Positions 24,111-37,115 of a stretch of 64,000 nucleotides of DNA are shown in pieces. The stretch is from assembly GCF_047948215.1 (NCBI RefSeq), contig NC_134457.1:84854898-84918897 (forward strand). The letters are read 5' to 3'. Position 1 is the stretch's first letter; the number at the start of each line of letters is the position of its first letter. The position numbers and the translations under genes are program-made. The DNA comes from Lycorma delicatula (Eukaryota; Arthropoda; Insecta; Hemiptera; Fulgoridae). The notes under the pieces are model-generated. The model did no database searches. It was not told the origin of the DNA and saw only the letters and a list, made by a program, of their open reading frames with translations.

Positions 24111-25105
24111 AAATTATTGTTTTTAAGAATTTTGTTAACTTTTATTTCATCTAAGATATTTATCAAAAACTAAGATATTCATCGAGAACGATTTTCACCA
24201 TTAAATTTTTCATGAAATTTTATATTAAAATCATGTATTCTATATCTAATTTCTTATTTCAAAAAAAAAAATTATTCAATGTGGTGGATCCAGATGGCGA
24301 ACAAAAATTTCAAACACCCCACAAAGTAGTAATTGTAACTATGCTCTTCATTTCTCTTTACCTCCTATTATCCCTCAATTTGGAATATGAAGTTTTTACC
24401 ACATTGTAATTATCAATCTATGTATAAATATATTTCTTTTAAGTCAGCTTTGATTCATATGATATTCTATAATATCTATATTATAGAATATATATGTTAT
24501 ATTCTATAATATATAATATTTTTTCTTTACTAGATATTTTTAAATATCTAATGAAGCTTTCTTAATTCAGAACTAGTAGGTTGCATTCCTAATTCGTGTA
24601 ATAAGTATACCTGTGGCTTGTTATATCCATGGGTCTCCAGGCCAGAACAGTTTTTAAATAAATTTCAACAACAGAACGACGACCGGGGAACAGAAAATAA
24701 TAATGAGTTTAAAATATTTTTCACTCTACAGTATCTAACTTAAATTTTGACCACAAAAGTATTATTTATGAAAATTTACAATATTGCATTCTACTGCAGC
24801 ATTATATACAATTTAAATATAAAAATTAATATTTTCCTATATATTTTATGTTTTTGGTCCATCTTTTGCATTTCGTTTCGTCATTATCTTAGCGCTTTCG
24901 AATGTTTCTATTTATCATCTGTAGCAATAAAACGTTAATTTTTTTTTAATGTTTTATATCTGATGATGAATTGCACTGTTTAAAAACGTTTAGGTGACTG
25001 AATGAAGTAAATCATCCAACATCCAAACATATTTTTAATAATTAATATCAAAGCCTTTACTACAAATATCCAAAAATAAGATACTTAGTTGGAGAGCAAA
25101 GAATA

Positions 25106-25106
<1 letters not shown>

Positions 25107-25158
<52 letters not shown>
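25107..25158 (+). repeat. (GC)n(GT)n tract at the internal duplication junction
   Basis: About seven GC units are followed by about 19 GT units. It ends copy 1 and leads straight into copy 2. Confidence 0.9.
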
Positions 25159-25163
<5 letters not shown>

Positions 25164-25270
25164 AAATCTTGTAATTACGAGATTATTACAATAATGAGGT
25201 TATTATGTGTTCTCGTTATTTGGGGTGCGTTATTAAATTTCTGACATAATGATATAGAAAAATATAATTA

Positions 25271-25600
25271 GCTGTAGATGTGTTAGAAGATCAATTCGGT
25301 TTCAGAAAAATTATAACTACAAGAAGAATTTCAGTCATCCTATTAATTTTGTATGCTAGGTTGAAGAAAAACAAAGCTATGAACATGGCAATTGAAAATC
25401 GTCAAAATGAATTTGATAATTAAAAATTGAAAAGAATCAGAAGTTCAGATTAATACTTTAAGGATAAAAAGTAGAGTAATTAAAATAAAAAAAGAAGAAA
25501 AACTGTTGTAGGGAATGGCGTAAGATGAGAATGTAGTTCCCCCTTTACTTTTTAATTTGTGTTCAAAAGAAGCAACAAAAAACTGAAAGAGAATTTTGAG
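25271..25600 (+). pseudogene. RTE-like reverse transcriptase fragment (tandem copy 2)
   Basis: This is the duplicate of 22846-23175, with the same stops and frameshifts. The fragment was already decayed before the duplication. Confidence 0.6.
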
Positions 25601-26136
25601 TGTAGCAACCGTTCGGAGACAAAATGTAAAAAGTTTTACGAATATATGTATAATATTTGTACGTATATAAATAAATGTATAAATTTTATGATAATATAAA
25701 TGATATGATTTTATGTATGGAATTTTTAATTTTTATGTATTTTCTTTATGTATGATATTATGATTCATTGATAATATAAATTCAATTTGAGGTAATAAAA
25801 TGCAACAGAAGCGAGAATAACGAGTAGTTAAGACATTAAGCAAAATTTTATCGCAGAAGTTTGTTGTTGAAGTAGTAAAATTGCAATGGATAGAGGAGAT
25901 GAAGCTACCGAAAAATACAAAAAAATACAAAAATACACCTCCTGTTATCTATCTAATACGTAATTTTAGGAGTTCTTTTAAAAAATTTTTTTTTTCAAAT
26001 TAAGCTAAATATATATTGACTAAACGTAACTCGAAAAGAAAACATTACCGAACATATGTGTTTAGAGAAGTTTTTTATTATTTTAACCTCTCAAATCAGC
26101 TACCAAATTATCGCTGTGCAGTTTTAAATCGCTCTG

Positions 26137-26535
26137 TACGAACAGAGTGGTATTGAAATATGGAAACTGTTTCATTTTCATATCTTAGAGAACTAGGAGG
26201 TAGAAACAAATGTGGATCTACATATTTAGAAATTTACTTACTACTTTCTGGTATGTTTTTGTCCGGCATCTTGGATCCGGCACATTGAATCAAACTATTT
26301 TTTAGATTCGAAATTTACGGGAAAACGATTGCGAAAGCTGTTTCTTGATAAAGTTCTTCGTTTTCGAGTTATATAAGCAAAGTTGAAAAAAAAAAACAGA
26401 AAAATCGTGGAAGTAATAAAACGATTCCCCTAGTAAATTTTTTATTTCGTGTAACCTTCAGAATTATATCCAATTACAAACTTTAAACAGTTAATATTGG
26501 AATTATGTAATTACAACTGTAAAGTATAAGGTTGA
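26137..26535 (+). repeat. Repeat F, copy 3 (tandem copy 2)
   Basis: The duplicate of 23712-24110. Confidence 0.5.
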
Positions 26536-27530
26536 AAATTATTGTTTTTAAGAATTTTGTTAACTTTTATTTCATCTAAGATATTTATCAAAAACTAAGA
26601 TATTCATCGAGAACGATTTTCACCATTAAATTTTTCATGAAATTTTATATTAAAATCATGTATTCTATATCTAATTTCTTATTTCAAAAAAAAAAATTAT
26701 TCAATGTGGTGGATCCAGATGGCGAACAAAAATTTCAAACACCCCACAAAGTAGTAATTGTAACTATGCTCTTCATTTCTCTTTACCTCCTATTATCCCT
26801 CAATTTGGAATATGAAGTTTTTACCACATTGTAATTATCAATCTATGTATAAATATATTTCTTTTAAGTCAGCTTTGATTCATATGATATTCTATAATAT
26901 CTATATTATAGAATATATATGTTATATTCTATAATATATAATATTTTTTCTTTACTAGATATTTTTAAATATCTAATGAAGCTTTCTTAATTCAGAACTA
27001 GTAGGTTGCATTCCTAATTCGTGTAATAAGTATACCTGTGGCTTGTTATATCCATGGGTCTCCAGGCCAGAACAGTTTTTAAATAAATTTCAACAACAGA
27101 ACGACGACCGGGGAACAGAAAATAATAATGAGTTTAAAATATTTTTCACTCTACAGTATCTAACTTAAATTTTGACCACAAAAGTATTATTTATGAAAAT
27201 TTACAATATTGCATTCTACTGCAGCATTATATACAATTTAAATATAAAAATTAATATTTTCCTATATATTTTATGTTTTTGGTCCATCTTTTGCATTTCG
27301 TTTCGTCATTATCTTAGCGCTTTCGAATGTTTCTATTTATCATCTGTAGCAATAAAACGTTAATTTTTTTTTAATGTTTTATATCTGATGATGAATTGCA
27401 CTGTTTAAAAACGTTTAGGTGACTGAATGAAGTAAATCATCCAACATCCAAACATATTTTTAATAATTAATATCAAAGCCTTTACTACAAATATCCAAAA
27501 ATAAGATACTTAGTTGGAGAGCAAAGAATA

Positions 27531-27531
<1 letters not shown>

Positions 27532-27588
<57 letters not shown>

Positions 27589-27592
27589 TGTG
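27532..27592 (+). repeat. (GC)n(GT)n tract at the right duplication boundary
   Basis: GC units are followed by about 19 GT units and a TTTGTGTG edge, after which the sequence is unique. Confidence 0.9.
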
Positions 27593-27689
27593 AAATTAAG
27601 GGAAACTACTACAAGCGTAGATAGATTTATTTTTATTTTTAATATTATTATTCTTGATCCTAAGAACTTCAAATGTTTATAGTCTATGC

Positions 27690-28975
27690 AAAAAAAGGGC
27701 GCTCCAAATGAAACAGTACGACGATGTACTAATATTTAATTTTTAAATTCAAGTAACAATGGTAGAAACAGGAATAATAATGCAACAACGAAGATTTGTT
27801 TTCAGAAGATGCTCAATATGGTCTTCATTTGTCTTCAGGCTAGTTTGACCATCTTTCAACATGTTTTAAAATGCGTTACGCTGAAGCAACAAAGGAGGGA
27901 ATGATTGCATTTACATATTTGTTTTTTTATTTTTAATTCCATCCAGTGTAGGATAGTCTTTCTTATGAACAGATATTTTTTCATTGCTCCGTATAAATAA
28001 AAATCTGTAGGTGTAAAATCTGGAGATTTCGGCCAGATGACCAGATGTGTCTTGAGATGAGCCTATTCCCAAAAACATTACGCAGAAAATTTATTCAAAC
28101 TCTGGTGGTGTCCATCATGATCCACCTTGTTTAAAATATGATCCAGAAATGTTCTCCTCATTTAGTTTACCGATGAAAGGATAAATACTATTATTATCTA
28201 CTTTCATGATATAGCACATAAAATTCAATCTTTTGCCATATAATGATCTTACGAGGATTATTAACTGACCACATCCGAATGTTATGGCTGCCGATATGGC
28301 CGATAAATGAAATGGAAAAATGTAACATCGAGAATATTTTCTCACTTTCATTTATAAAATCCAAAAATCACTGTCAATATTGAACACGTTTCGGAAAATC
28401 AGTTAACAGATGCACTGCAGTTATTTTGTACAGATGTAGTTTTAAATGTTTAATAAGTGCTCTATTCGTACTATTCATGATTTTTAATGAGCCAATTATC
28501 TAAATGATTCTTTTTAAGCTTTAAGCTACGCGAAGAGAAAAAATCATTCAACTGTTCCTCTGACAGGATTGATTATCTTTCGGATTCGGGTGTCTTTGAA
28601 AGAAACAGTTGCTTGGAACTTATATTTTCTAGTTCCGCACAGAATCGCAACGTAGAAGATCGGTGTCTGACGAAATTTTTAATAAAATATCCTTAGCGTA
28701 ATCTACGCGAATCACCAAAATTATACACATTTTCAACCAAACAGATGTGAGCTTCTAATGTTAAAACTATTGTCACACACCGGAAATAAAAGAGTAAACA
28801 AAGGCTTCAATGGTTAGGAAATTTAAAAATTTTTTCAACAATGAAACATGGAAATCACATATTAGTTTTGTTGTTGACAATATAAAAAAAAAGATAAATC
28901 TCGTATTTGATTGATTAAGATCAGGTGCTTTTAATTAGGTTCATACATTTGGGACATCCCTATATTTTTCAAGAA
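27690..28975 (-). mobile_element. Mariner-like DNA transposon remnant
   Basis: The span of about 1.29 kb fits a mariner element. The left end reads GGGCGCTCCAAATGAAAC. The right end, read on the minus strand, is GGGATGTCCCAAATGTATGA. These are plausible diverged terminal inverted repeats sharing GGG, TCC and AAATG. Inside is a minus-strand transposase fossil. A flanking TA duplication is not clear. Confidence 0.6.
27790..28850 (-). pseudogene. Mariner-like transposase fossil (third)
   Basis: Minus-strand pieces in order: STNRALIKHLKLHLYKITAV and LLTDFPKRVQY near 28480-28380, FLDFINESEKIF, then FIGHIGSHNIRMWSVNNPRK around 28290-28240, and finally SPDFTPTDFYLYGAMKKYLF near 28040-27960, followed by a weak C-terminal part. 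This matches the DDE core of mariner transposases: the WxxxSPDxxPxD block with the third catalytic Asp is kept, while the first catalytic Asp before the FIGHIGSHN block is lost. Frameshifts and stops are frequent. The 78-residue frame at 28115-28351 is in another frame and not real. Confidence 0.75.
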
Positions 28976-30102
28976 TTCAAATTTTTGTTTTCTTTTTAAT
29001 TGTCAGCTGTGTGATAAATCCTTCAAAACAAGTGCATATTTTTACTTATGTTAAAATTAATTTAATATATCTATCTTTTCGAATTTTTGTGAAAGAATTT
29101 TATAACATCTGTTTATTTAATGTTATGAAATTTCATTATTAAAGCATTTAAAAGGATTAAAATGAAAAAAGGGATGATCTACGTTAAACCTACATTGAAA
29201 TAAACAAATTAAGATAAGAGTTAACAAAAAGAATGAACTAGATGCGCTTTTCATTTTTTGAACATTCATCATCAGAAGTAATAAAGTTGTTTTATAAAGT
29301 AATCAACAGTACATTAAATATTATTATTGTATAATCATCAGATAAATTTATAAAATTTTGGTTAACAGTGACAAAGAGTTTAATGAGAGCAGCGTTATTT
29401 TTATTAAAAATAAATATTATTTTTAATTCCTAAATCGCCTGTCAGCGATGAAATTTTTTTTAGTTTTTGACCAAAATGAGTTAGGCCTAACATCAATATT
29501 AAATTGTTTACAAATCTTAAAAAAATTACAACCCTCTGATTGTTTACTGTAATAAAGGTTTGATAAATAGTAGTTTTACCTGTAGATGTATTTATCACTT
29601 GCCCTTATTTAACTTGAATAGCCGAAGTTACGCTAAGAGAATGTCACAGGAGACAAAATGTCTGAGAATGATCAATAGTTTATTCGTCTGGGAATAATAA
29701 AAATTTAGTTGTTGCCTTTGTTGCTTTAAATATTATTATTATTATTATTTTATTATAACCAGAATCTTTATTAAAATTAATGATTTATTAATATAAACTT
29801 TGTCTTTTGTTAGACAATTTTTATATAGTTTACATACATAAGTTAAACAATATCATTTATTATCTCTTTAAGTTGTTAATTATTCTGCAATAAATGCTTT
29901 CGCTTTTATTGAGTGATGACTTTGTGTGTAATACTCCAAAAGGCAAATACTTTAATTTATCGTTTGCTTAACACATCTATCTCGATTTTTTTTTTAAGTA
30001 ATTTTATAGTAAAATGTTTTAGTTCCAATTAATTCGTGTTCCTTCAATTTTTTTACTAGTTTATTAAAAATATTCATATCTTACATTCTACATTATATGC
30101 CT
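28976..30102. other. AT-rich DNA; no recognised gene
   Basis: An (ATT)n run occurs at about 29733-29750. The minus-strand frame at 29404-29598 has no recognised similarity. Confidence 0.5.

Positions 30103-30164
<62 letters not shown>
30103..30164 (+). repeat. (CA)n(TA)n microsatellite
   Basis: About 13 CA units are followed directly by about 18 AT units. Confidence 0.9.
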
Positions 30165-30170
<6 letters not shown>

Positions 30171-32535
30171 GTATATCAAGTGTGTGCCCAATTTATGGAA
30201 AATCTTAGAAAATGATTGATCCAGTTCTAAAGTCTGAATTGCTACTTATTGTAATGACAGAATGTTCGAAAAATTAGTAAAATTCTATTTAAATAATTTA
30301 TTTAAAGGTGTGATTTAAAGAATAAAATTAAAAAAAGCAATTTCATTCAAAACCTCTAGGGTTGCTCAGCAGACATTTTGGCATATTCAAAATATTTACA
30401 ACTTTCAAAGTTGTTTCACTTAGATTAATTTATGTATTTACAGTTATTTAATAGTTAATGTCCCTTATTTTAGTAATAAATCTACTTCAAATGCAAAAAT
30501 TTCATTTTAACATTTTTTTAACTGGGTTATTATCTGCGTTACATAATCAACAACAGCTGAACTCAAATTAGATTTTCAGCTTTTTACTACTGTTACATTA
30601 TAAAGTAATATGTTTTTGTTCTAAATCTTAAAAGTTTGCTAAAAAAACTAAATAATAGGTTTAAGATTAAATGCAGGAAAAAATACTAAATCTTTTTGAA
30701 TAATAAAAAACAAAATGGAAGGAATATTGATTCTAATAAAATATCCGTTTATTTGTTAATATTTTTTTCTTCATTGTGTAAGCGAAAATTCGGGAATTCC
30801 TAATTTTCATTTAAGCTTTTTTAAAGAAAGTGTTACGAAATTTAAAGAATAAAAGTTTGTTCTTTGTTAAATATAGTCGCAGTAGTCTTAAATACGTTTT
30901 TTTGTCACGTTCAACTTTCTCAGGGGTTGATTACCGTAGGCGGCCGGAAAATGAATCGTAAGAATATCACAATATTTAACCACAAAAAAATTTAATTTAA
31001 AATGATGCTAGAAAATAAATTTTGTTAGATTTATTATCATTAAATTATAATTATCATAATTTTGTGAGCAAAACGGAATATCGCTATTGGTAGTCAGGAG
31101 GCCCTAGTTTATATTAACTTTTGTCTCCCCTTACAGATTTTACTTAGTATACACCCTCTCTAATAACACATAATTAAATTTAAATGTCTTAACACACATC
31201 TCTTTAATTTGTGAACCCTTCTTTATGAATTTAAAATAAACTTCTTTCTTCCACAGTTTATCAAAAGGGTATTAAATTTACCCTTAATTCACCCGTTTAA
31301 CTTTTACCATTCTCCTATAGCAATACATCTTCATTCATTGTAAAACAAAATGTTTTATTCTTTAGCTTTCTAATTTTCTTATTTTCTATGATTGGTAGCC
31401 ACAATGCCAAACACAAAGATTTTTTATGAATCTTTACAAAATCTCTAGATCTACATTTGGTACTAAGATGGAACTAAGATGGCAAACTTCTTTACTCCAT
31501 GAATACTTATCTTGCTTGTTTTAGTCTGCTTTTGCTGTTTTCCTTATTCAGTCTACCCCTAGTAATTTTACCATCTAAATAATGACGTTTTGCAATTTTA
31601 GAACAATACTTTACAATTTTAAAACTTTTTCTATGTATATATTTTTATAAATATCTTAATATCTAGCTTTTTATCTTTATATAAAATTTCACTTCATTTT
31701 CTTTGTTTTTTTTCATTTATTTTTAAACTGAATTTCTCTCCAAGTAATACACCCAAACAATTTTTTTTTTAAATTAATTCATGATGAGAAATGAATATTC
31801 TCTGAAGGTACATATATACAAACTCAAATAGTGCCCAGATATTTTACCTAGTTTTCCTAGGTATTAGGTTTTTCAACAAAAAATTTAATTTTCTCTTATA
31901 TCTTGTCACAAAAGAATTACTAAAAACCCCTATTTTTTTGGAAAGATTATTTCCATTTTACCCGTATTTTATTAGAGTAAAAAACGTAAATATGTAGAAA
32001 TTATTTTCTTTACAATTTTTATTATTCAATGTTCCGTAAAATATTACTTTTCTATCATTTCATATTTATTTCCTTTGGAAATAACTTACAGATGTCTATA
32101 CAAATAAAAATGGAATTCTATCTGCTCGTGTGTCGCTTCGGAATAGCCATCCTAATGAAACTGACGGTTGATTTCGGTCATAGCTGTGATGTACACTTTT
32201 ATTTAAATTGTTCAGACGTTACAAAAGTAATCACTGATGTCGCGTCCCCTCCTAAATGTTTTTGTATGTTTTTGTCATCTTATAGCTTGAGTTTTATTTA
32301 TTAAAAAGTTATTAAGAAATATAATTCAATGTACAAATACACGACAAGTAAATAAACAAACTCCTTCTTGAACTAATAACTCATACAATTTTATATAATT
32401 ATTTTTCGTTAACGTTTTGTAACACTTTTATTTTTAAATACGTCTAATCTGGGTAATCTTTTGAATAGGTAATTTAGTTGCATATATTTATTATTTAATT
32501 CCTTTTTTAGATTAAAATAATCTTTTTTATTTCGT
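30165..32535. other. AT-rich DNA without recognised gene
   Basis: I see no protein similarity or RNA gene. The 91-residue plus frame at 32029-32304 is hydrophobic, has no recognised domain and lies in low-complexity surroundings; I do not call it. Confidence 0.5.
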
Positions 32536-32900
32536 TAGCTATATAGTTCTATCATTGTTACAGACGCATAACTATAAAGGGAATGTATGGTCATCAGCCA
32601 AAATTTCCAGAAAAAAGGATTTTTTTCCCTTATTTTTTTTTGAGGTTTGAAAAATACCAAATACCATTAGAGTACCTTAGCTATTTAAGGGACATAAATA
32701 ATTTACCTATTCTTTGAGCAAAATTTTGAGATGGGAGACCAATGAAATTCCTGTTTCCTTAACCAATTGTGACTAAAATTAAATGACTTAAATATCCCAT
32801 ATTCAGAAATCATCTCATCAAATTTCTTCCAAATCGGTCGATCCAGCCTGGAGCTATCAACGTATATAAATATCCTACTGTAATTCTTTAATTAAAAATT
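32536..32900 (+). repeat. Fragment related to the left end of the 5459 family
   Basis: It begins GCTATATAGTTCTATCATTG and then ATAAAGGGAATGTATGGTCA, resembling 36823-36890 and, more distantly, 5470-5530. Later wording (CAAATTTCTTCCAAATCGGT) is typical of decayed non-autonomous transposons. Confidence 0.4.
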
Positions 32901-35896
32901 GTGTTTTTTGGTCAGAGGAGGTCATGGAATATCAATAAAATCTGCTAAAATCTCGATATGCAAAATTTGACTCGATTACCATAGTTTCCTTATATAGGTT
33001 TGTAATAATTTTACTGTATAGCCGTATAAGTTTAGAATAGTTGGGAAGAAAAAAATAAAAATTAGTAACGCTTGTATAAATCTATTATATGAGTACCCAA
33101 TGTAATAATATTTCTAATAATAAAAATAAAAGTAATAATAATAATAATAATTTAAGCTATAATAAATATTTCGATTAATATCGATATAGAAAACTACAAA
33201 CAGCGTTTAGTCATGAGTGCTTGGAATTTAAAGATACCCTAGATTATTTTGCAGTATATTTAAATGTAACTGTTAGTAGATTTATTATTCATAAAAGTGA
33301 AAGAGCGAAATAAAATTTTTAAATAAAAAGGAAAATTTAAATAAATCAGGAATTTCGCATTTATATAAACACAATTATAATTCATAAATTCCAGATAAAT
33401 TGGCGGTAACTTTTCTTTTTTATTTTTGTGTTTTTTTTTTTTTGTTTTTTTCGCCTTTTTGCGAATCAAATCACTCGCAAATTCATAAATACGTTTAAGC
33501 CTATAATTTATTTTCAATATATTCATTTATTCCATGTCACATCTGCTTACAATAAACAATTTATATGAATTTCAAATAGAATCTAGCAATAAGCTTATGT
33601 TAAAGACGAAAATTTATGGAATATATAATTTACCTCAAAACGCATTCACACCTCCGTTATACACAAGCATGCATGAACGATAAAGGTTAATCCCGAAGTA
33701 ACACGTCATTTTCTTGTGCGAAATGCCATTATTACTAAATCGGTTGCACCTAACACCTTACCACCGCCTTCTTGATCTACTTGTTAATTTTAGATCATAA
33801 AAACAAAGCAGTAAGACGATATTTAAGTTTTAGTTATAATAACTATAGCTTTTTCTTTTTTGTATTAAGTCATAGCTTTTTTAATAATCAAAAAATATTT
33901 CCTTAATCAAAGGTTTTGTTTAATTATTAGAAGCTGCACTACCAAAAGTAGAATACAGAGTGAAGAATTGTAACAAAAATTTAATTTTCAAAATCTTCAC
34001 GTAAATTTGTAACTTTTTAATTCAGATATAATTTTTCCTATTTTATACTCTTCACACTATATTTTATATTTTTTTTTTATATTTTTACTTACAGACTTTT
34101 TATCTGTTGTAGATAAGAACAGAAAATTATAACTATTACAATCAAAGATGATCTAACGGTTTTCTTTAACTTCCTTTGTATCATGAGTATAGCAATACAG
34201 AGTGCACAAAAAGAATATCGGGGGGGAAAAACCGTGTACGCAATATATAAAAATAAGCACCTCTGATTACGCAAAAATTAATCTAATCAAACAACTTAAA
34301 GTATTTCTATTTTAAATATTTAAATTACGTTTAATGATACCGTATGAAAGAAAGTATCGTTTTTTTTACAATTCTAAACTATTATAATTTTGAAAGTAAA
34401 AGTGATGGAATAAGGAATAAGCAGGAACTTAAAGAGAAAATTTTACGATTCGACGTCTCCTATGAAATTCTGGGTAGAAAAATACATTCGTGAAGAGAAG
34501 AACGCTCATGTTCGTGAAGAGAAGAACGCTCATGTAACACATCAAACACCATCTCTAAAAGTCTACATGGTGGTTAAATACAGGATTTTTTTAACTTGTT
34601 TGGTTACAAAAAAGATTTGAATCCATTATTCTAAACCAACGCGTTTTCATTGAAGACCGTACACTTTTAAATACCAACAAATTAATTATCTGAACAAAAA
34701 GTCAAAATGAAACGTAACATTGACAGGATACTTGAGTCGATCAACTAAGTGATGAAATCAGTGAAAAATTTTCATAACATTATTTTCAAAAAAGTCTGTG
34801 CTTAAATTCACACTGCCAAAAACATTTGTTTTTAAGGTGTTAAAAGAGAGTCTTTGTTTGACGATGTTTAACATTCAGTTATTGTAAGAGTTTTGTCCAA
34901 GCAACAACCAAAAAAAAAAAAAGTAAAGTTTCACTCGATACTCTCAGTGCTATAATTGACAACGAAAACTTTTTCATCCAGATTAATTTTAAATAATAAA
35001 GCTGCTTTTCATATTTAAGAATATTTAAAGATATTAAAATTTGGGCTGCGGAAATTTACACGAATTATAAATCAACAAAACAGATGGTGTGCTCTTAGGA
35101 GAAATAATAATGAGAGATCTTTCAAAAGAGTGGTGCTCTTTCGAAGTACGCAGACTGTGTTTATGATTCTTTTAATATATATTTGCCCATCACTAATGCA
35201 GAAGAATGGAATGGAAGTAACGGTCTTCCCGTTTTACTCTTCATGATTTTTTTGTGAAAGAAAATTTGTATACCTTCAGAATATATATTCCCTCATGAAG
35301 GTTCGACACCTACCGCTGGAAATAACGAACCAAGAAGGTAAACTCCCAACTGTCTTTTTATTTTCACAGCAGTATACGGAATCGGAATACCGCATCGATT
35401 CATGTTCGAGTGTGTATAGCAAATTATGGATGGAGTGCACGTTGAATATACTAACTACATAGTAAAAGTTTAGAATTTTCAGTTTAATTTGGCACTTGTT
35501 CCAATTTTTCAGTTATTTAAAATAATTGCAATAATTTAAAATTCTTCCATAACTTTTGGACACAACTTTTATAAGAAAATAACTAACTCATAAGATAATA
35601 ATAATCTTGAATACTTGCTAAAAATGGATAAAAATTACTCCAGATTTTGTATTTTATTTACAGGTTCATCAAATGATTTTAAATGAACACCTTTAATTTT
35701 TAATGAAATAAATTGATAAGGTTTATAAATTTCAATTTTATCAACAGGAGGAAAATTAAATTTTAACCTCTGCAAATGCCGGGAAAGTAAAACGACATCG
35801 CTAGTATGTGTTGTTTTTTTAATAAATTTTCTTGTATTGTAACGATATAGAAACGTGTGTGAAAATGTGTGCGCGTGAGCGTGCGTGCGTGGTCGT
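32901..35896. other. AT-rich DNA without confident gene
   Basis: A (TAA)n run occurs near 33136-33152. A faint transposase-like reading around 34450-34570 (NAHVTHQTPSLKVYM) was not strong enough to call. CCGGGAAAGTAAAACG at about 35778 resembles the right end of the candidate element at 5459-8659. Confidence 0.45.
34487..34534 (+). repeat. Perfect 24 bp tandem duplication
   Basis: Two identical adjacent copies of a 24-base unit that begins TTCGTGAAGAGAAG. The length is a multiple of three. Confidence 0.95.
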
Positions 35897-35925
35897 GTCT
35901 CTCTCTCTATCTCTCTCTCTCTCTC

Positions 35926-35968
<43 letters not shown>

Positions 35969-35969
35969 T

Positions 35970-36051
<82 letters not shown>
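35897..36051 (+). repeat. Compound (CT)n(GT)n microsatellite
   Basis: A CT tract of roughly 110 bases with a few interruptions is followed by about 20 GT units. The overlapping SLSL and CVCV frames are artefacts. Confidence 0.95.
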
Positions 36052-36053
<2 letters not shown>

Positions 36054-36822
36054 TAACTGTGTAGTTAAATTTTATCGGCGTTTGTCTAGTTTAACCCTTA
36101 CCACGGCTCTTGATAAAGTTTAAATTGTTAACCTTTGTATCCTTTTAATTTCCGCCTATTTGTTTTTCCTTTTTTTTTTACTTTCCTAAAGAAAATCTTC
36201 TCAATTGATTATCATCAAACAAATAAATTTGCAAAACTTCAAAGCTGTGCTAAGATAGTCTCTTCTGAAATACCAAAAACATGTCCTACCTATTACTAGC
36301 TTTACCTTGGCAAAACCTAATTTAAAAAATTATACAGAGTAACAAAATTTATTAGACTTCACGTTTTAGAGATCAAATCTAACTTTAAAATTTATTCATG
36401 GATATTATTTTTAATGGTGTTTCTAATCGTATAATTTTTAAAAAACTGAAACATATCAGTTAATTTTTGTTTATCATGGCGCATACTTCTGCTTCTTCAA
36501 ACATAATCATATAAAACAAAAGATTTTCATTTTAAAATATAAAAATGAATGTACGCTTTTTCAATCAAGTTTAACTAAATATATTAATTTATTTATTTAC
36601 ATAATTATATGGATTATTTATAAAAATAAATGTTAATTTACTTATTGCTGGCAATTTTTTATGGCTTTTGCGCTTTCGTTGAATTCTACATCATCAGAAC
36701 GTATGAATATATAAATTTTGGATTAAAAAAATATCATAAAAATTTCAAGAGAGAGAGAGAGATTTATATATATCTACCATTTCAGTCCCTGATAAGGGTA
36801 AACATTTAAAATTATTATATTC
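36052..36822. other. AT-rich DNA without recognised gene
   Basis: A short (GA)n run lies at about 36749-36762. Nothing else is identifiable. Confidence 0.5.
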
Positions 36823-37115
36823 CCAGCTATAGCTCTATTATTGGTGCGGCATTATAAAGGAAAAGCATATCGATCAGCAAAAGTTTTGAATATCGAGATT
36901 TTTGCAAATTTCGACGTTTCAAGAATCCTTAAATCCAAACACCACAAAAGAAGTTACAGAATATATGTGTTCGTTATGTACATACGAACTTGTGTTTGCC
37001 TATATTATTTATTAATATCTTCAAAATAGCTCACATAAATTCTTCGAAAATTGCATAAAAATCTCTTTGTATGAAATTTTAACAACATTATAAAATCAGA
37101 TGTGGACATCACATG
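36823..37115 (+). repeat. Fragment related to the left end of the 5459 family
   Basis: It starts TTCCCAGCTATAGCTCTATT and ATTATAAAGGAAAAGCATAT, matching the start at 32536 and resembling 5459-5530. It runs up to repeat A, and the 30 bases before repeat A (ATCAGATGTGGACATCACAT) are also found next to the other repeat A copies, so the two may be parts of one larger unit. Confidence 0.4.

Larger units (their letters stand above)
22734..25158 (+). repeat. 2,425 bp tandem duplication, copy 1
   Basis: Everything from 22734 repeats at a constant offset of 2,425 bases: TATAAAATCTTGTAATTACG starts at 22735 and again at 25160, and the GCGCGC tract starts near 25107 and again near 27532. I saw no mismatch in the parts I compared, including three identical chance frames per copy. 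The unit ends in (GC)n(GT)n, and both junctions lie in GT tracts. It holds an RTE-like reverse transcriptase relic and repeat F, and no gene. Confidence 0.95.
25159..27583 (+). repeat. 2,425 bp tandem duplication, copy 2
   Basis: A direct copy of 22734-25158 in the same orientation, with its terminal (GC)n(GT)n tract leading into unique DNA (TTTGTGTGAAATTAAGGG). The GT tract here has about the same length as the one at the internal junction. Confidence 0.95.

Noticed and set aside
23308..24938. Three small frames repeated exactly at 25733-27363
   Set aside because: They recur only because the DNA is duplicated; there are no recognised motifs and the composition is AT-driven.
34450..34600. 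Possible fourth transposase fragment (NAHVTHQTPSLKVYM)
   Set aside because: Only a short, loose match to the segment after the first catalytic Asp, with nothing convincing on either side.
35832..36123. Frames with long SLSL and CVCV runs
   Set aside because: Microsatellite artefacts, as at 22554.
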